Origin: Flavobacteriaceae bacterium
GTDB taxonomy: Bacteria; Bacteroidota; Bacteroidia; Flavobacteriales; Flavobacteriaceae
Direction: 5' to 3'
DNA length: 36,089 bases
Assembly: GCA_013042625.1 (NCBI GenBank)
Contig: JABDPU010000250.1
Coordinates: forward strand, 1-36,089
The notes under the pieces are model-generated. The model did not search any database and had not been told where the DNA came from. It saw nothing but the letters and a program-made list of their open reading frames with translations. Below, one piece after another: positions 15,755 through 23,613 of this stretch (within the stretch, counting starts at the first letter, position 1; each line of letters starts with the position of its first letter). The translations under genes were made by a program, and so were the position numbers.

Positions 15755-15835
15755 ATTAGAAGCATTCCTGCTACTTACCCCATTAAGAAATTAATAGTGG
15801 GGTCCTTTGTCAAAAGATTTCTTTTAAACAATCGA

Positions 15836-16417
15836 TTATTTTTTATTCCATTTGATGGTCTCCATGATATGCCTTATATCGTTCTGCAGATAATAAGCCG
15901 CCGGAAGAATAGAATCATAATTAGGTTTAGCATAGAAATATAAGGACCCAGTGATAAAATGCCTGGTACTGTCGGTGACATAAAATTGGGATTGGGAAGC
16001 CGCATCACCTCCAACTTCATAAAACATTCCGAATACATTATTCTTAGCACTTTGGAATGGCTGTTCAACGATCTCATCGGCCTTAATAGTGTGCTTTTGA
16101 GTTATATTTTGTGCATCAGTAAGCAGGGCCTCCAGATTATTATCAACACTTTGATAAGTCAGGTAAATTGTCCCTTTGAGGCTGGGATAAACAATATCGA
16201 TTCCCCTGGTCTTACCATCAATCGATGGCCTGGACGGACCAATACTATCGGCCAGAGCGTTCACTTGAAAACTAAACGGAAGGTCGGTTTGTAACTCCTT
16301 GTATTCAGGTTCTGGATAATCCAATCGTAAATAAGCCTTAGGTTTAGGCAAGACCTCTTCCTTACAGGCCGTGACACAAAACAAGACTAGGATGAACAGG
16401 GCGATTCTTAATATCAT
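15836..16417 (-). CDS. gldD: Gliding motility lipoprotein GldD
   Basis: A 193-residue lipoprotein with signal 1-17 and lipid-attachment Cys18 (CVTAC). The body reads PKPKAYLRLDYPEPEYKEL, then PRPSIDGKTRGIDIVYPSLKGTIYLTY and FGMFYEVGGDAASQSQFYVTDSTRHFITGSLYFYAKPNYDSILPA, which I recognise as GldD. GldD is needed for flavobacterial gliding and is associated with the type IX secretion machinery; its exact role is unresolved. The start overlaps the gldE stop by 4 nt, so the two are translationally coupled. It is the last gene of a leftward mutY-ssb-gldE-gldD block. No strong terminator follows on its strand. Confidence 0.95.
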   Translation of the reverse strand: MILRIALFILVLFCVTACKEEVLPKPKAYLRLDYPEPEYKELQTDLPFSFQVNALADSIGPSRPSIDGKTRGIDIVYPSLKGTIYLTYQSVDNNLEALLTDAQNITQKHTIKADEIVEQPFQSAKNNVFGMFYEVGGDAASQSQFYVTDSTRHFITGSLYFYAKPNYDSILPAAYYLQNDIRHIMETIKWNKK

Positions 16418-17721
16418 GGTACAATAGTAACCTTAATTCTTTTAATTCGTCTTTTATCGACAGACTCTACAGTAAAAACGAGATTTCCAAAAAATATTTT
16501 GGCATGGACTCTCGGAAAACTCTTCGAAATCTCTAAAATAAATCCGGCAAGTGTTTCAGCTTCGCCTTTTTCACTTTCCATTTTTGATTCGTCCTCCAGT
16601 TTAATAATCCTGTAGAAATCCTTGAGAGTGGTCTTGCCTTCAAAAACATAGTTATACTCGTCAAGCTTGGAATATACAATATCCTCATCATCGAACTCAT
16701 CACTGATATCACCAACAATTTCCTCTATAATATCTTCAAGGGAGACAACACCAGATGTACCGCCGTACTCATCTACAACAACCGCCAGATGCACTTTTTT
16801 CTCCTGGAATTCAAGCATGAGATCATCTAATTTTTTATTCTCCGGAACAAAGAACGGCTCTCTGATCAAATCAGTCCATTTGAACTTCGTTTTATCGAGA
16901 TGAGGTAAAAGGTCCTTGGCATATAATACACCTATCACCTTATCGACATTGTCTTCATAAACCGGGATACGCGAATACCCATTATTGATCACCTCCTCAA
17001 CAATATCCTCAAAATTCATGGTTTTATCGAGGGCAAAAATATCGATTCTAGGCCGCATGACCTGTTTAGTGTCTGTATTGCCAAATGATACAATACCCTT
17101 TAATATCTTTTGTTCCTGCATGGTCGTGTCTTCCTCACTGGTCAGTTCAAGAGCCTGTGATAAATGATCAACACTGATATTTGATTTCTGTCTCCCGAAT
17201 TTATCGTTCAAATATTTGGTGATGCGTTGCATGGGTTTGCTGAGTGGTGAAAACAATACATCCATGAATTTCAGGGGGTAAGCCATGAATTTGGCAAATT
17301 TTACATTGTTCCGACTAGCGTAGATCTTAGGAAGGATCTCACCAAACATCAGGATCAGGAAGGTGACAACAATAACTTCGATAAGGATTTCAATCCACCA
17401 TGAACTAAACTCCGGGAACATATAGTCACTCAAACTCGCAAACAACAATACGATTGCGATATTGACAAAATTATTAGCTACCAGGATTGTCGCAAGCAAC
17501 TTTTGTGGGTGATCCAAAAGTTTGGAAACAATCTCGATTTGCCTCGAATTATCCTCCAGTTCAGAATCGATCTTGGCCTTACTCAATGAAAACAATGCCA
17601 CCTCTGCTCCTGAAACGAGAGCAGAGCATATCAGCAACCCGATCAGTAGGAGAAATCCAATAATTGTTGAAACCCCTAAAGGTTCAAGTGTTAACAGCAA
17701 GCTAGGAGGATCAGGATCCAA
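16414..17721 (-). CDS. gldE: Gliding motility-associated protein GldE (CNNM/CBS-domain membrane protein)
   Basis: A 435-residue membrane protein of the CorC/HlyC-CNNM type. Residues about 20-200 are a DUF21 (CNNM) membrane domain with SGAEVALFSLSKAKI and EILPKIYASRNNVKFA. A CBS pair follows, with VMRPRIDIFALDKTMNFEDIVEEVINNGYSRIPVYEDNVDKVIGVLYAKDLL and VDEYGGTSGVVSLEDIIEEIVGDISDEFD. A C-terminal transporter-associated domain ends the protein. Relatives bind ATP through the CBS pair and some move Mg2+. In flavobacteria this gene precedes gldD and is named gldE. It begins 23 nt after ssb on the same strand. Confidence 0.95.
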   Translation of the reverse strand: MDPDPPSLLLTLEPLGVSTIIGFLLLIGLLICSALVSGAEVALFSLSKAKIDSELEDNSRQIEIVSKLLDHPQKLLATILVANNFVNIAIVLLFASLSDYMFPEFSSWWIEILIEVIVVTFLILMFGEILPKIYASRNNVKFAKFMAYPLKFMDVLFSPLSKPMQRITKYLNDKFGRQKSNISVDHLSQALELTSEEDTTMQEQKILKGIVSFGNTDTKQVMRPRIDIFALDKTMNFEDIVEEVINNGYSRIPVYEDNVDKVIGVLYAKDLLPHLDKTKFKWTDLIREPFFVPENKKLDDLMLEFQEKKVHLAVVVDEYGGTSGVVSLEDIIEEIVGDISDEFDDEDIVYSKLDEYNYVFEGKTTLKDFYRIIKLEDESKMESEKGEAETLAGFILEISKSFPRVHAKIFFGNLVFTVESVDKRRIKRIKVTIVP

Positions 17722-17744
17722 TGGCGTTCAAATTGGTTCGACTT

Positions 17745-18191
17745 CTAAAACGGAAGATCATCTTCAACCGGTCCTGATTTAGGACCATTGGCATCGTTCG
17801 AAGCAGGCTGAGGTTTAGGAGTGCCAGATGCTTGTGGCATGTCCTGCTGATCTTCTCTGCTCGTTAAAAAGGTGAAATCGGTACAGTGGATTTCGGTAGT
17901 ATATCGGTCATTGCCAGAATCATCCTGCCATTTTCTGGTTTTAATACGGCCCTCGATGTAAACCCGATCTCCTTTTTTCAGGTATTTTTCACAAATTTCC
18001 GCAGCACGATTTCTCACTACGACATTATGCCATTCGGTATTGGTAACCCGCTCGTTGGTTTGCTTATTAGTATAGGTTTCATTAGTGGCCAAAGGAAATC
18101 GACCGACACAATTCCTATCATCAAAATAGTGGAGCTTAACTTCATCCCCTAAGTGCCCGATTAACATAACTTTATTGAGAGTTCCTGACAT
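17745..18191 (-). CDS. ssb: Single-stranded DNA-binding protein
   Basis: A 148-residue SSB. Residues 1-105 are the OB fold (MSGTLNKVMLIGHLGDEVKLHYF, NETYTNKQTNERVTNTEWHNVVVRNRAAEICEKYLKKGDRVYIEGRIKTRKWQD). A flexible glutamine/proline/serine linker leads to the acidic C-terminal tip DDLPF, the hook for replication and repair partners. Length is close to the usual bacterial 150-180. It sits between mutY and gldE on the leftward strand, with 62 nt separating it from mutY, so it could have its own promoter. I saw no clean TAnnTTTG box in that gap. Confidence 0.97.
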   Translation of the reverse strand: MSGTLNKVMLIGHLGDEVKLHYFDDRNCVGRFPLATNETYTNKQTNERVTNTEWHNVVVRNRAAEICEKYLKKGDRVYIEGRIKTRKWQDDSGNDRYTTEIHCTDFTFLTSREDQQDMPQASGTPKPQPASNDANGPKSGPVEDDLPF

Positions 18192-18253
18192 GCTTCCAGT
18201 TTGATATTAATTAGTTATTATTTCGTTTAAAAATAAGAAAAATAAGGCACAGA

Positions 18254-19309
18254 TCATTCTTTCAATCCGTATTCCTCGATAAAATCCTGAATCAGAACAG
18301 GCACAGGATATTGATTAACCATCGATACATCAATCCCATCACTCAAATCACTATCTGTTTCCACTATCCAGAACTTGGTATGAATATGTTGATGGGACAA
18401 TTTATGTGTGATATCGTCCTGATTAAATAAATAGGCATGAAAGGAATCACCTTTCAGGATTTCCGACAATTGATCAGTGATATATTCAGATTTATCATCA
18501 ACTGATAATTGAGTTTCAACCAGGGGAAACTCATATAGATTCTGCCATATATCAGAATGCTCGCGTTTACGCATCAAAATCCTGTTATTGTCATTTGACT
18601 GTACAAGCAGATAATTAAAATATCTGTTCCGAATTTTTTGTTTCCTGATCTTCACCGGAAACTGATCTGTTTTTCCATACCGATGGGCAAAACATGAAGA
18701 GCTGAACACGCAGGATTCACAGCCCGGTGATTTTGGTCGACAATGCCTGGAACCAAACTCCATTACGGCCTGGTTAAATTCTCCCCTCTCTGCAGCTGGT
18801 AGTAAATCCTGTGCCAGCATTTTGAATTCTTTTTTGGCTTTGCTTGAATTAACGGGTGTATCGATCCCGAAATAGCGAGAATAGAAACGGTATACATTAC
18901 CATCGACTACCGCATGAGGTTCGTCAATGCAAATAGAGGAAATAGCGCTTGCAGTGTAATCGCCAATTCCGGGAAGTTGGATCAACTCCTCATAATTCTT
19001 CGGAAATTCCCCATTATATGCGTCTTCAACTATTTTTGCCGTTTTATGCAGGTTCCTGGCGCGTGAATAGTAGCCTAAACCCTGCCATAATTTCAACACT
19101 TCCTGTTCGCTGGCTCTGGCCAAATCCAGTACGGATGGAAAGTTGTTTTTAAACACCAGAAAATAGGGCAAACCCTGTTTAACCTGAGTTTGCTGGAGGA
19201 TGACTTCGGAAAGCCAGATGGTATAAGGATCTTTTGAGCCTCTCCAGGGGAGCTCTCTTTTATTAATTGAATACCAGTTGATTAACTTTTGTTGAAATCC
19301 TGTTTTCAT
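18254..19309 (-). CDS. mutY: A/G-specific adenine glycosylase MutY
   Basis: A 351-residue base-excision repair enzyme that removes adenine paired with 8-oxoguanine. The catalytic glutamate is in LSEVILQQTQV, the helix-hairpin-helix is LPGIGDYTASAISSI, and the catalytic aspartate is in AVVDGNVYRFYSR. The [4Fe-4S] loop is Cx6Cx2Cx5C (CRPKSPGCESCVFSSSC). The C-terminal third is the NUDIX-like domain that recognises 8-oxoG (about 225-345). All key residues are present and the length matches the family. It is the upstream gene of the leftward block. A TATTTTTG box lies on its strand at 19323-19330, 14 nt before the start codon, so the leader would be very short. Confidence 0.97.
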   Translation of the reverse strand: MKTGFQQKLINWYSINKRELPWRGSKDPYTIWLSEVILQQTQVKQGLPYFLVFKNNFPSVLDLARASEQEVLKLWQGLGYYSRARNLHKTAKIVEDAYNGEFPKNYEELIQLPGIGDYTASAISSICIDEPHAVVDGNVYRFYSRYFGIDTPVNSSKAKKEFKMLAQDLLPAAERGEFNQAVMEFGSRHCRPKSPGCESCVFSSSCFAHRYGKTDQFPVKIRKQKIRNRYFNYLLVQSNDNNRILMRKREHSDIWQNLYEFPLVETQLSVDDKSEYITDQLSEILKGDSFHAYLFNQDDITHKLSHQHIHTKFWIVETDSDLSDGIDVSMVNQYPVPVLIQDFIEEYGLKE

Positions 19310-19363
19310 TTTAGATAAAGCGCAAAAATACGCGATAATCGCCTGAAAATTTAGTGTTTAACC

Positions 19364-19396
19364 TTTGAAATATTGAAATTAAAATAATTATATTTG
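19364..19396 (+). promoter_or_regulatory. Promoter of the HU-family gene
   Basis: TTTG (19364-19367), 21 nt, TATATTTG (19389-19396): a strong match to the -33/-7 consensus. The predicted start near 19403 gives a leader of about 34 nt. Confidence 0.78.
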
Positions 19397-19436
19397 CATC
19401 CCTTGCAATAATCTAGTAACCCTAAAAACAATTACA

Positions 19437-19727
19437 ATGACTAAGGCCGATTTAGTAGCGATTATTTCCGAAAAACTCGGAATGGAAAAAGGCGATGTTC
19501 AAGCAACTGTTGAATCTTTTATGAGTGAAGTTAAGAATTCTCTGGAAAGTGGAGACAATGTATATCTGAGAGGATTCGGAAGCTTTATCATCAAAAAAAG
19601 AGCTGAAAAAACAGGAAGAAATATCTCTAAAAACACGACAATAAAGATCCCAGCCCACAACATACCGGCATTCAAGCCTGCAAAAGTGTTTGTTGAAGGC
19701 GTAAAGTCGAACGTTGAGGTGAAATAA
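19437..19727 (+). CDS. HU/IHF family DNA-binding protein
   Basis: A 96-residue nucleoid protein. The opening MTKADLVAIISEKLGMEKGDVQATVESFMSEV is the standard helical dimerisation body. GFGSFIIKKRAEKTGRN leads into the DNA-binding arm, and IKIPAHNIPAFKPAKVF contains the IPA-xPAFKP region with the proline that intercalates in DNA. Length (about 90-99) fits HU or IHF; Bacteroidota have several paralogs, so I do not assign a specific subunit name. It has a strong promoter and is followed 34 nt later by a tiny basic-protein gene, with one terminator behind both, so the two probably form an operon. Confidence 0.95.
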   Translation: MTKADLVAIISEKLGMEKGDVQATVESFMSEVKNSLESGDNVYLRGFGSFIIKKRAEKTGRNISKNTTIKIPAHNIPAFKPAKVFVEGVKSNVEVK

Positions 19728-19761
19728 GAGATTAATAATATTAATCTAAAAGAAAGCACTT

Positions 19762-19851
19762 ATGCCAAGTGGTAAAAAACGAAAAAGACACAAGGTGGCT
19801 ACGCACAAGCGTAAAAAGAGAAGACGAGCTAATCGTCATAAGAAAAAGTAA
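19762..19851 (+). CDS. 29-residue highly basic AURKAIP1/COX24-like protein, probable ribosome-associated
   Basis: A tiny gene reading MPSGKKRKRHKVATHKRKKR continuing with RRANRHKKK, where more than half of the residues are lysine or arginine. It matches my memory of conserved Bacteroidota proteins labelled AURKAIP1/COX24-domain (compare mitochondrial mS38 and the small actinobacterial ribosomal protein bS22). The MPSGKKRKRHKxxTHKRKKRxRxNRHKKK pattern argues for a true gene and not chance, as do its placement between HU and a strong terminator and a start codon close behind HU. The role as a small-subunit ribosomal protein is inferred from the eukaryotic and actinobacterial relatives. Its composition would also suit nonspecific RNA binding. 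Confidence 0.85.
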   Translation: MPSGKKRKRHKVATHKRKKRRRANRHKKK

Positions 19852-19857
19852 ACCCTG

Positions 19858-19885
19858 AAAAGTAGTTTGTTCAAACTACTTTTTT
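19858..19885 (+). terminator. Terminator after HU and the basic protein gene
   Basis: AAAAGTAGTTTG (19858-19869) pairs perfectly with CAAACTACTTTT (19872-19883), followed by T residues. Confidence 0.92.
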
Positions 19886-20019
19886 ATTATAAAGCGTTCT
19901 TTGACAACAAATTCTGGTATAAGCTGAAAAGCTTCGAGAATTTTTCGGATAAAAAATCCTGTGATAATGTATAATCCATCTGTTCCATATCCCTCTTGGA
20001 ATGGATACAAATTAACTAT
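19886..20019 (+). other. Leader region of RNase G gene
   Basis: This gap holds a boxA-like TTCTTTGACAA (19897-19907), a 5-bp hairpin AAGCT-GAAA-AGCTT with a GNRA-type loop (19921-19934) and a TATAAT (19970-19975) without a matching partner box. No confident promoter is seen. Whether any element acts on the downstream gene is untested. Confidence 0.35.
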
Positions 20020-21567
20020 ATGAACAATGAATTGATCGTAAGGTCTGGTTCAGATAATGTTGATTTTGCCTTATTAAAAGATGGAAAACTTATCGAATTA
20101 CAAAGAGATGAAGACGACAGTAAGTTTGCTGTAGGTGATATTTTTCTCGCCAAAATCAAAAAGACTGTTCCCGGACTGAATGCCGCATTTGTTAATGTTG
20201 GTTATGAGAAGGATGCATTCCTTCACTATCATGACCTCGGCCCAAGGCTCGCCTCTCTACTGAAATTCGTAAAACGTGTAAGCACAGGTAGACTTAGAGA
20301 TTATTCTTTAAAGAATTTTCCATTTGAGAAAGATATTGATAAGGACGGTGGAATAAACCAGGTCCTTAAATCAAATCAATCTATTTTAGTACAGATCGTA
20401 AAAGAACCCATTTCCACTAAAGGGCCCAGAATAAGTTCAGAAATCTCCATTGCAGGAAGATATCTGGTACTGGTTCCTTTTTCAGACCGAATTTCCATAT
20501 CTCAGAAAATTGATTCGAGAGAGGAAAAAAACCGGTTGAAGCGATTGGTTAAAAGTATAACACCAAAAGGATTTGGTGTTATTATACGAACTGTTGCTGA
20601 AGGCAAAAAAGTAGCAGAACTAGACAAAGACTTACAGAACTTGTACAACCGATGGGTTGTCACATGTAAGAAGCTACATAGATCCTCTTATCCCAATAAA
20701 GTATTGAGTGAAATGAACAAGGCATCTTCTATTTTAAGAGATGTATTCAATGATTCTTTCACGGCAATTCATGTGGATGATGAGTCACTCTATTTTCAAA
20801 TTAAAGATTACGTGCAGGAAATTGCACCAAAAAAAGAATCAATTGTAAAATTGTATCAATCTAAAGTTCCGATTTTTGAAAAATTCGGAATTGAAAGACA
20901 AATCAAAACCTCGTTCGGAAAAACAGTATCAACCGCTAAAGGCGCTTATTTGGTTATCGAACATACCGAAGCCCTGCATGTTATTGATGTGAATAGTGGA
21001 AACCGTTCGAACAAGGCTAAAAGTCAGGAAGAAACTGCCTTGGAAGTGAATTTAATTGCCGCTTCTGAAATCGCAAGACAATTGCGTTTGCGAGATATGG
21101 GTGGAATCATCGTTGTAGATTTTATCGATATGACCAGGGCCAATAATCGTAGGACCCTCTTTAATCATTTAAGAGATGAAATGAAAGATGACAGGGCGAA
21201 ACACAAGATATTGCCCCCTAGTAAATTCGGATTGATACAAATGACCAGGCAAAGGGTTAGACCTGAAATGGCCATTAAAACCAGGGAAGAACATCCCAAC
21301 GGATTAAATGGTAAAGAGGTAGAAGCCCCAATAGTTTTGATAGAAAAAATCAAACAAGAACTGGATCAGATTTACAAAAAAGGCAATAGTAAGGTGACCT
21401 TGAACATTCACCCTTTTATTGCTGCCTTCTTAACGAAGGGTTTTCCATCAATTCGTTCAAAATGGTATTTTGAACACAATAAATGGTTAAAAATACTACC
21501 AAGAGATGCTTACACGTATTTGGAATACCGTTTTAAAGATAAAAACGGAAAAACCATAAAAGCTTAA
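20020..21567 (+). CDS. rng: Ribonuclease G (RNase E/G family)
   Basis: A 515-residue endoribonuclease of rRNA processing and mRNA decay. I start it at 20020 (MNNELIVRSGSD); the in-frame TTG at 19996 adds eight unlikely residues. An S1 domain (about 35-125, FAVGDIFLAKIKKTVPGLNAAFVNVGYEKDAFLH) is followed by the 5'-sensor/RNase H-like region (ISSEISIAGRYLVLVP). The DNase I-like catalytic part comes next, with metal-binding aspartates near 323 (VIDVNSGN) and 367 (VVDFIDM). The CPxC-type zinc-link of E. coli RNase E/G is not seen after QMTRQRVRPEM; the stretch reads AIKTREEHPNGLNGKEVEAPI. There is no RNase E-like C-terminal scaffold. It is a single gene with a strong terminator. Confidence 0.96.
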   Translation: MNNELIVRSGSDNVDFALLKDGKLIELQRDEDDSKFAVGDIFLAKIKKTVPGLNAAFVNVGYEKDAFLHYHDLGPRLASLLKFVKRVSTGRLRDYSLKNFPFEKDIDKDGGINQVLKSNQSILVQIVKEPISTKGPRISSEISIAGRYLVLVPFSDRISISQKIDSREEKNRLKRLVKSITPKGFGVIIRTVAEGKKVAELDKDLQNLYNRWVVTCKKLHRSSYPNKVLSEMNKASSILRDVFNDSFTAIHVDDESLYFQIKDYVQEIAPKKESIVKLYQSKVPIFEKFGIERQIKTSFGKTVSTAKGAYLVIEHTEALHVIDVNSGNRSNKAKSQEETALEVNLIAASEIARQLRLRDMGGIIVVDFIDMTRANNRRTLFNHLRDEMKDDRAKHKILPPSKFGLIQMTRQRVRPEMAIKTREEHPNGLNGKEVEAPIVLIEKIKQELDQIYKKGNSKVTLNIHPFIAAFLTKGFPSIRSKWYFEHNKWLKILPRDAYTYLEYRFKDKNGKTIKA

Positions 21568-21605
21568 AAAAAAAGCCTTGCTCATTTGAGCAAGGCTTTT
21601 TTTGT
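21568..21605. terminator. Bidirectional terminator between rng and the aldo/keto reductase gene
   Basis: AAAAGCCTTGCTCA pairs with TGAGCAAGGCTTTT, with an A-run on one side and a T-run on the other, so it can serve both converging genes. Confidence 0.93.
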
Positions 21606-21608
21606 TTC

Positions 21609-22646
21609 TTAGGGTGATGGATTAGGTATGGATTCGTGAATCTCATCGATTCTCTTTAATAACTCTTCGTCGAGAATCAAATTCGCGCTATCGATATTCT
21701 CCTTTAACTGTTCCAAGCTTGTCGCACCAATAATGTTGCCAGTAACAAAAGGCTGCCGGGTAACAAAAGCCAGTGACATTTGTGCCAGGCTCATATTGTT
21801 TTCCCTCGCTAACTGCAGATATCGCTTTGTAGCTTCGGTTGCTCGTTGATTACTATATCTTGAGAATCTTGGAAAGAGGCTTAATCGTGAATTCTTAGTC
21901 TGCTTTCCTTCGATATATTTTCCGGAAAGAACTCCGAATGCCATAGGCGAATATGCCATCAGGCCGATATCCTCTCTCATTGCAATCTCAGCCAGGTCTC
22001 CTTCAAAGGTCCTGTTTAACATGGAGTATGCATTCTGAATAGTTATCATCCTTGGCAAACCATGAATTTTGCTTTCCTCTAAATACCGCATGGTTCCCCA
22101 TGCCTTTTCATTGGAAAGACCAACATATCTCACTTTTCCAGATTCAATAATTTCCTTTAAACTCTCCAGAACAATCTTAAAATTATCGGTCCATTGTTCA
22201 TTAGGATTGTGCACATAACCCCGGACACCAAAAACATTGGTTTGACGTTCGGGCCAGTGCAATTGAAACAGATCGATATAGTCGGTTTTGAGTCGTTCTA
22301 ATTCATTATCAACAGCTTCAATAATTGACTTATGGCTAAATCCGGTTGTTCTGATATGTGCCGTATAATCCCCTGGACCTGCAATTTTTGATGCCAGTAT
22401 CAATTTATCACGATTGCCGGTTTTCTTTAACCAACTACCAAGAATCTCACTGGTTCTACCCTGGGTTTCTGCAGAGGCAGGGACAGGATATAATTCTGCA
22501 GTATCGATAAAGTTAATCCCATGGTCAATAGCATAATCTAATTGCTCATGCCCTTCGGCCTCGGTATTCTGATTTCCCCAGGTCATCGTTCCAAGGCAAA
22601 TCTTGCTTACCTGGATATCGGTGTTGGGGAGTAAGGTATATTGCAT
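21609..22646 (-). CDS. Aldo/keto reductase
   Basis: A 345-residue NADP(H)-dependent oxidoreductase with the TIM-barrel signatures of the Tas/YhdN type. The catalytic tetrad is visible: D and Y in FIDTAELYPVPA, K in LILASKIAGP, and H in DLFQLHWPERQ. The NADP-binding C-terminal segment GNIIGATSLEQLKENIDSANLILDEELLKRIDEIH is also standard. The insertion FGVRGYVHNPNEQWTDN after the histidine matches the Tas-like subgroup. Its ATG overlaps the stop of the OmpA-family gene by one base, so the two are co-translated, though I see no functional link. The physiological substrate is unknown. Confidence 0.95.
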   Translation of the reverse strand: MQYTLLPNTDIQVSKICLGTMTWGNQNTEAEGHEQLDYAIDHGINFIDTAELYPVPASAETQGRTSEILGSWLKKTGNRDKLILASKIAGPGDYTAHIRTTGFSHKSIIEAVDNELERLKTDYIDLFQLHWPERQTNVFGVRGYVHNPNEQWTDNFKIVLESLKEIIESGKVRYVGLSNEKAWGTMRYLEESKIHGLPRMITIQNAYSMLNRTFEGDLAEIAMREDIGLMAYSPMAFGVLSGKYIEGKQTKNSRLSLFPRFSRYSNQRATEATKRYLQLARENNMSLAQMSLAFVTRQPFVTGNIIGATSLEQLKENIDSANLILDEELLKRIDEIHESIPNPSP

Positions 22647-23602
22647 TAAATCTCGTTAAGGAGTTTAGTGATCTCATCAAGCTTCGGAGTGAGGATAACT
22701 TCAATTCGCCGGTTCTTTGCACGGCCTTCCTGATTATCATTAGTTGCTACAGGTGCATACTCACCTCTGCCTGCTGCTGTAAGGTTTTCAGGATCGATAT
22801 CGGGGTTATCCCTTAATATTTTTACAATAGCTGTCGCTCTTTTAGTAGACAGATCCCAATTGCCACTGACTTGGCCGGTTCCGGTGAATGGAACATTATC
22901 GGTATGACCTTCAATAAGAACACTGATGTCAGGGTTTTGGGCCAAAACACTGCCCAACTGCTGAACCGCTCGTCGGCCGGAATCTCCAACAGCCCAGCTT
23001 CCTGAGCTGAATAACAGCTTGTTTTCCATGGAAACATAAACCTTCCCGTCTCGTTGCTCTACAGTAAGGCCTTTACCTTCAAAATCGGTCAAAGCCCTTG
23101 AAATGGCGTCCTTAAGGTTTCTCATGGCTTCGTCCTTTGCCGAAATCAGATTTTCCAGTTCAGCAACCCGATTGGAACGCTGTTCCAGTTCTTTCTGAAG
23201 TTTCTGTAATCTGGAATTTTCCTCAGCTAATGCAATTTCCTTTGCTTCTAACTGTGCGAGTAACTGGCGATTCTTTTTATTATTTTCAGCCAGAGCAGCA
23301 CTACTATTGGCTTCCAATGCATCATATGAGTTCTTTAAATTATCATAGTTGGATTGAAGAGCATTCAATTCATTCTGCAAGCGGTTTCTTCGCTCCGCAG
23401 TTTCATCATAGTCAGTACGTAAAGCTGTAAGATCATTGTTAGCCTTATTTAGAGCTAATTGCAGTTCTTCGTTATCGGTATTCAATTTGCGGTTCTCCCT
23501 TTTGAGATCAGCATATTTGTTTTCAAGATCTTTGTAGACCTTTGGTGATACACAAGACAGCATCAAGCTGGCAAATAATGTAACTAAAACGTATTGTTTC
23601 AT
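22646..23602 (-). CDS. OmpA family lipoprotein with coiled-coil stalk
   Basis: A 318-residue protein: lipoprotein signal with Cys17 (LMLSCVSP), a long predicted coiled coil (about 25-170, heavy in E, N, L and A heptads), then a C-terminal OmpA peptidoglycan-binding domain (about 195-310). Binding residues are apparent in VLIEGHTDNVPF, NWDLSTKRATAIVKIL, AAGRGEYAPVATND and GRAKNRRIEVIL. The likely job is tethering the outer membrane to the cell wall. The helical stalk would set the distance between lipid anchor and peptidoglycan. It lies 11 nt after xth on the same strand and overlaps the downstream reductase by one base. Confidence 0.94.
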   Translation of the reverse strand: MKQYVLVTLFASLMLSCVSPKVYKDLENKYADLKRENRKLNTDNEELQLALNKANNDLTALRTDYDETAERRNRLQNELNALQSNYDNLKNSYDALEANSSAALAENNKKNRQLLAQLEAKEIALAEENSRLQKLQKELEQRSNRVAELENLISAKDEAMRNLKDAISRALTDFEGKGLTVEQRDGKVYVSMENKLLFSSGSWAVGDSGRRAVQQLGSVLAQNPDISVLIEGHTDNVPFTGTGQVSGNWDLSTKRATAIVKILRDNPDIDPENLTAAGRGEYAPVATNDNQEGRAKNRRIEVILTPKLDEITKLLNEI

Positions 23603-23613
23603 AAATATGGGGA

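Noticed and set aside
15777-15803. ACCCC...GGGGT dyad downstream of gldD as a terminator
   Set aside because: The stem is interrupted by a 3-nt bulge and no T-run follows on the gldD strand.
19901-19923. sigma70-like TTGACA/TATAAG promoter before rng
   Set aside because: The spacer is only 11 nt and Bacteroidota do not use this consensus.
22546-23037. Small open frames on the minus strand inside the OmpA-family and aldo/keto reductase genes
   Set aside because: They are out-of-frame shadows of well-supported genes with no recognisable protein features.
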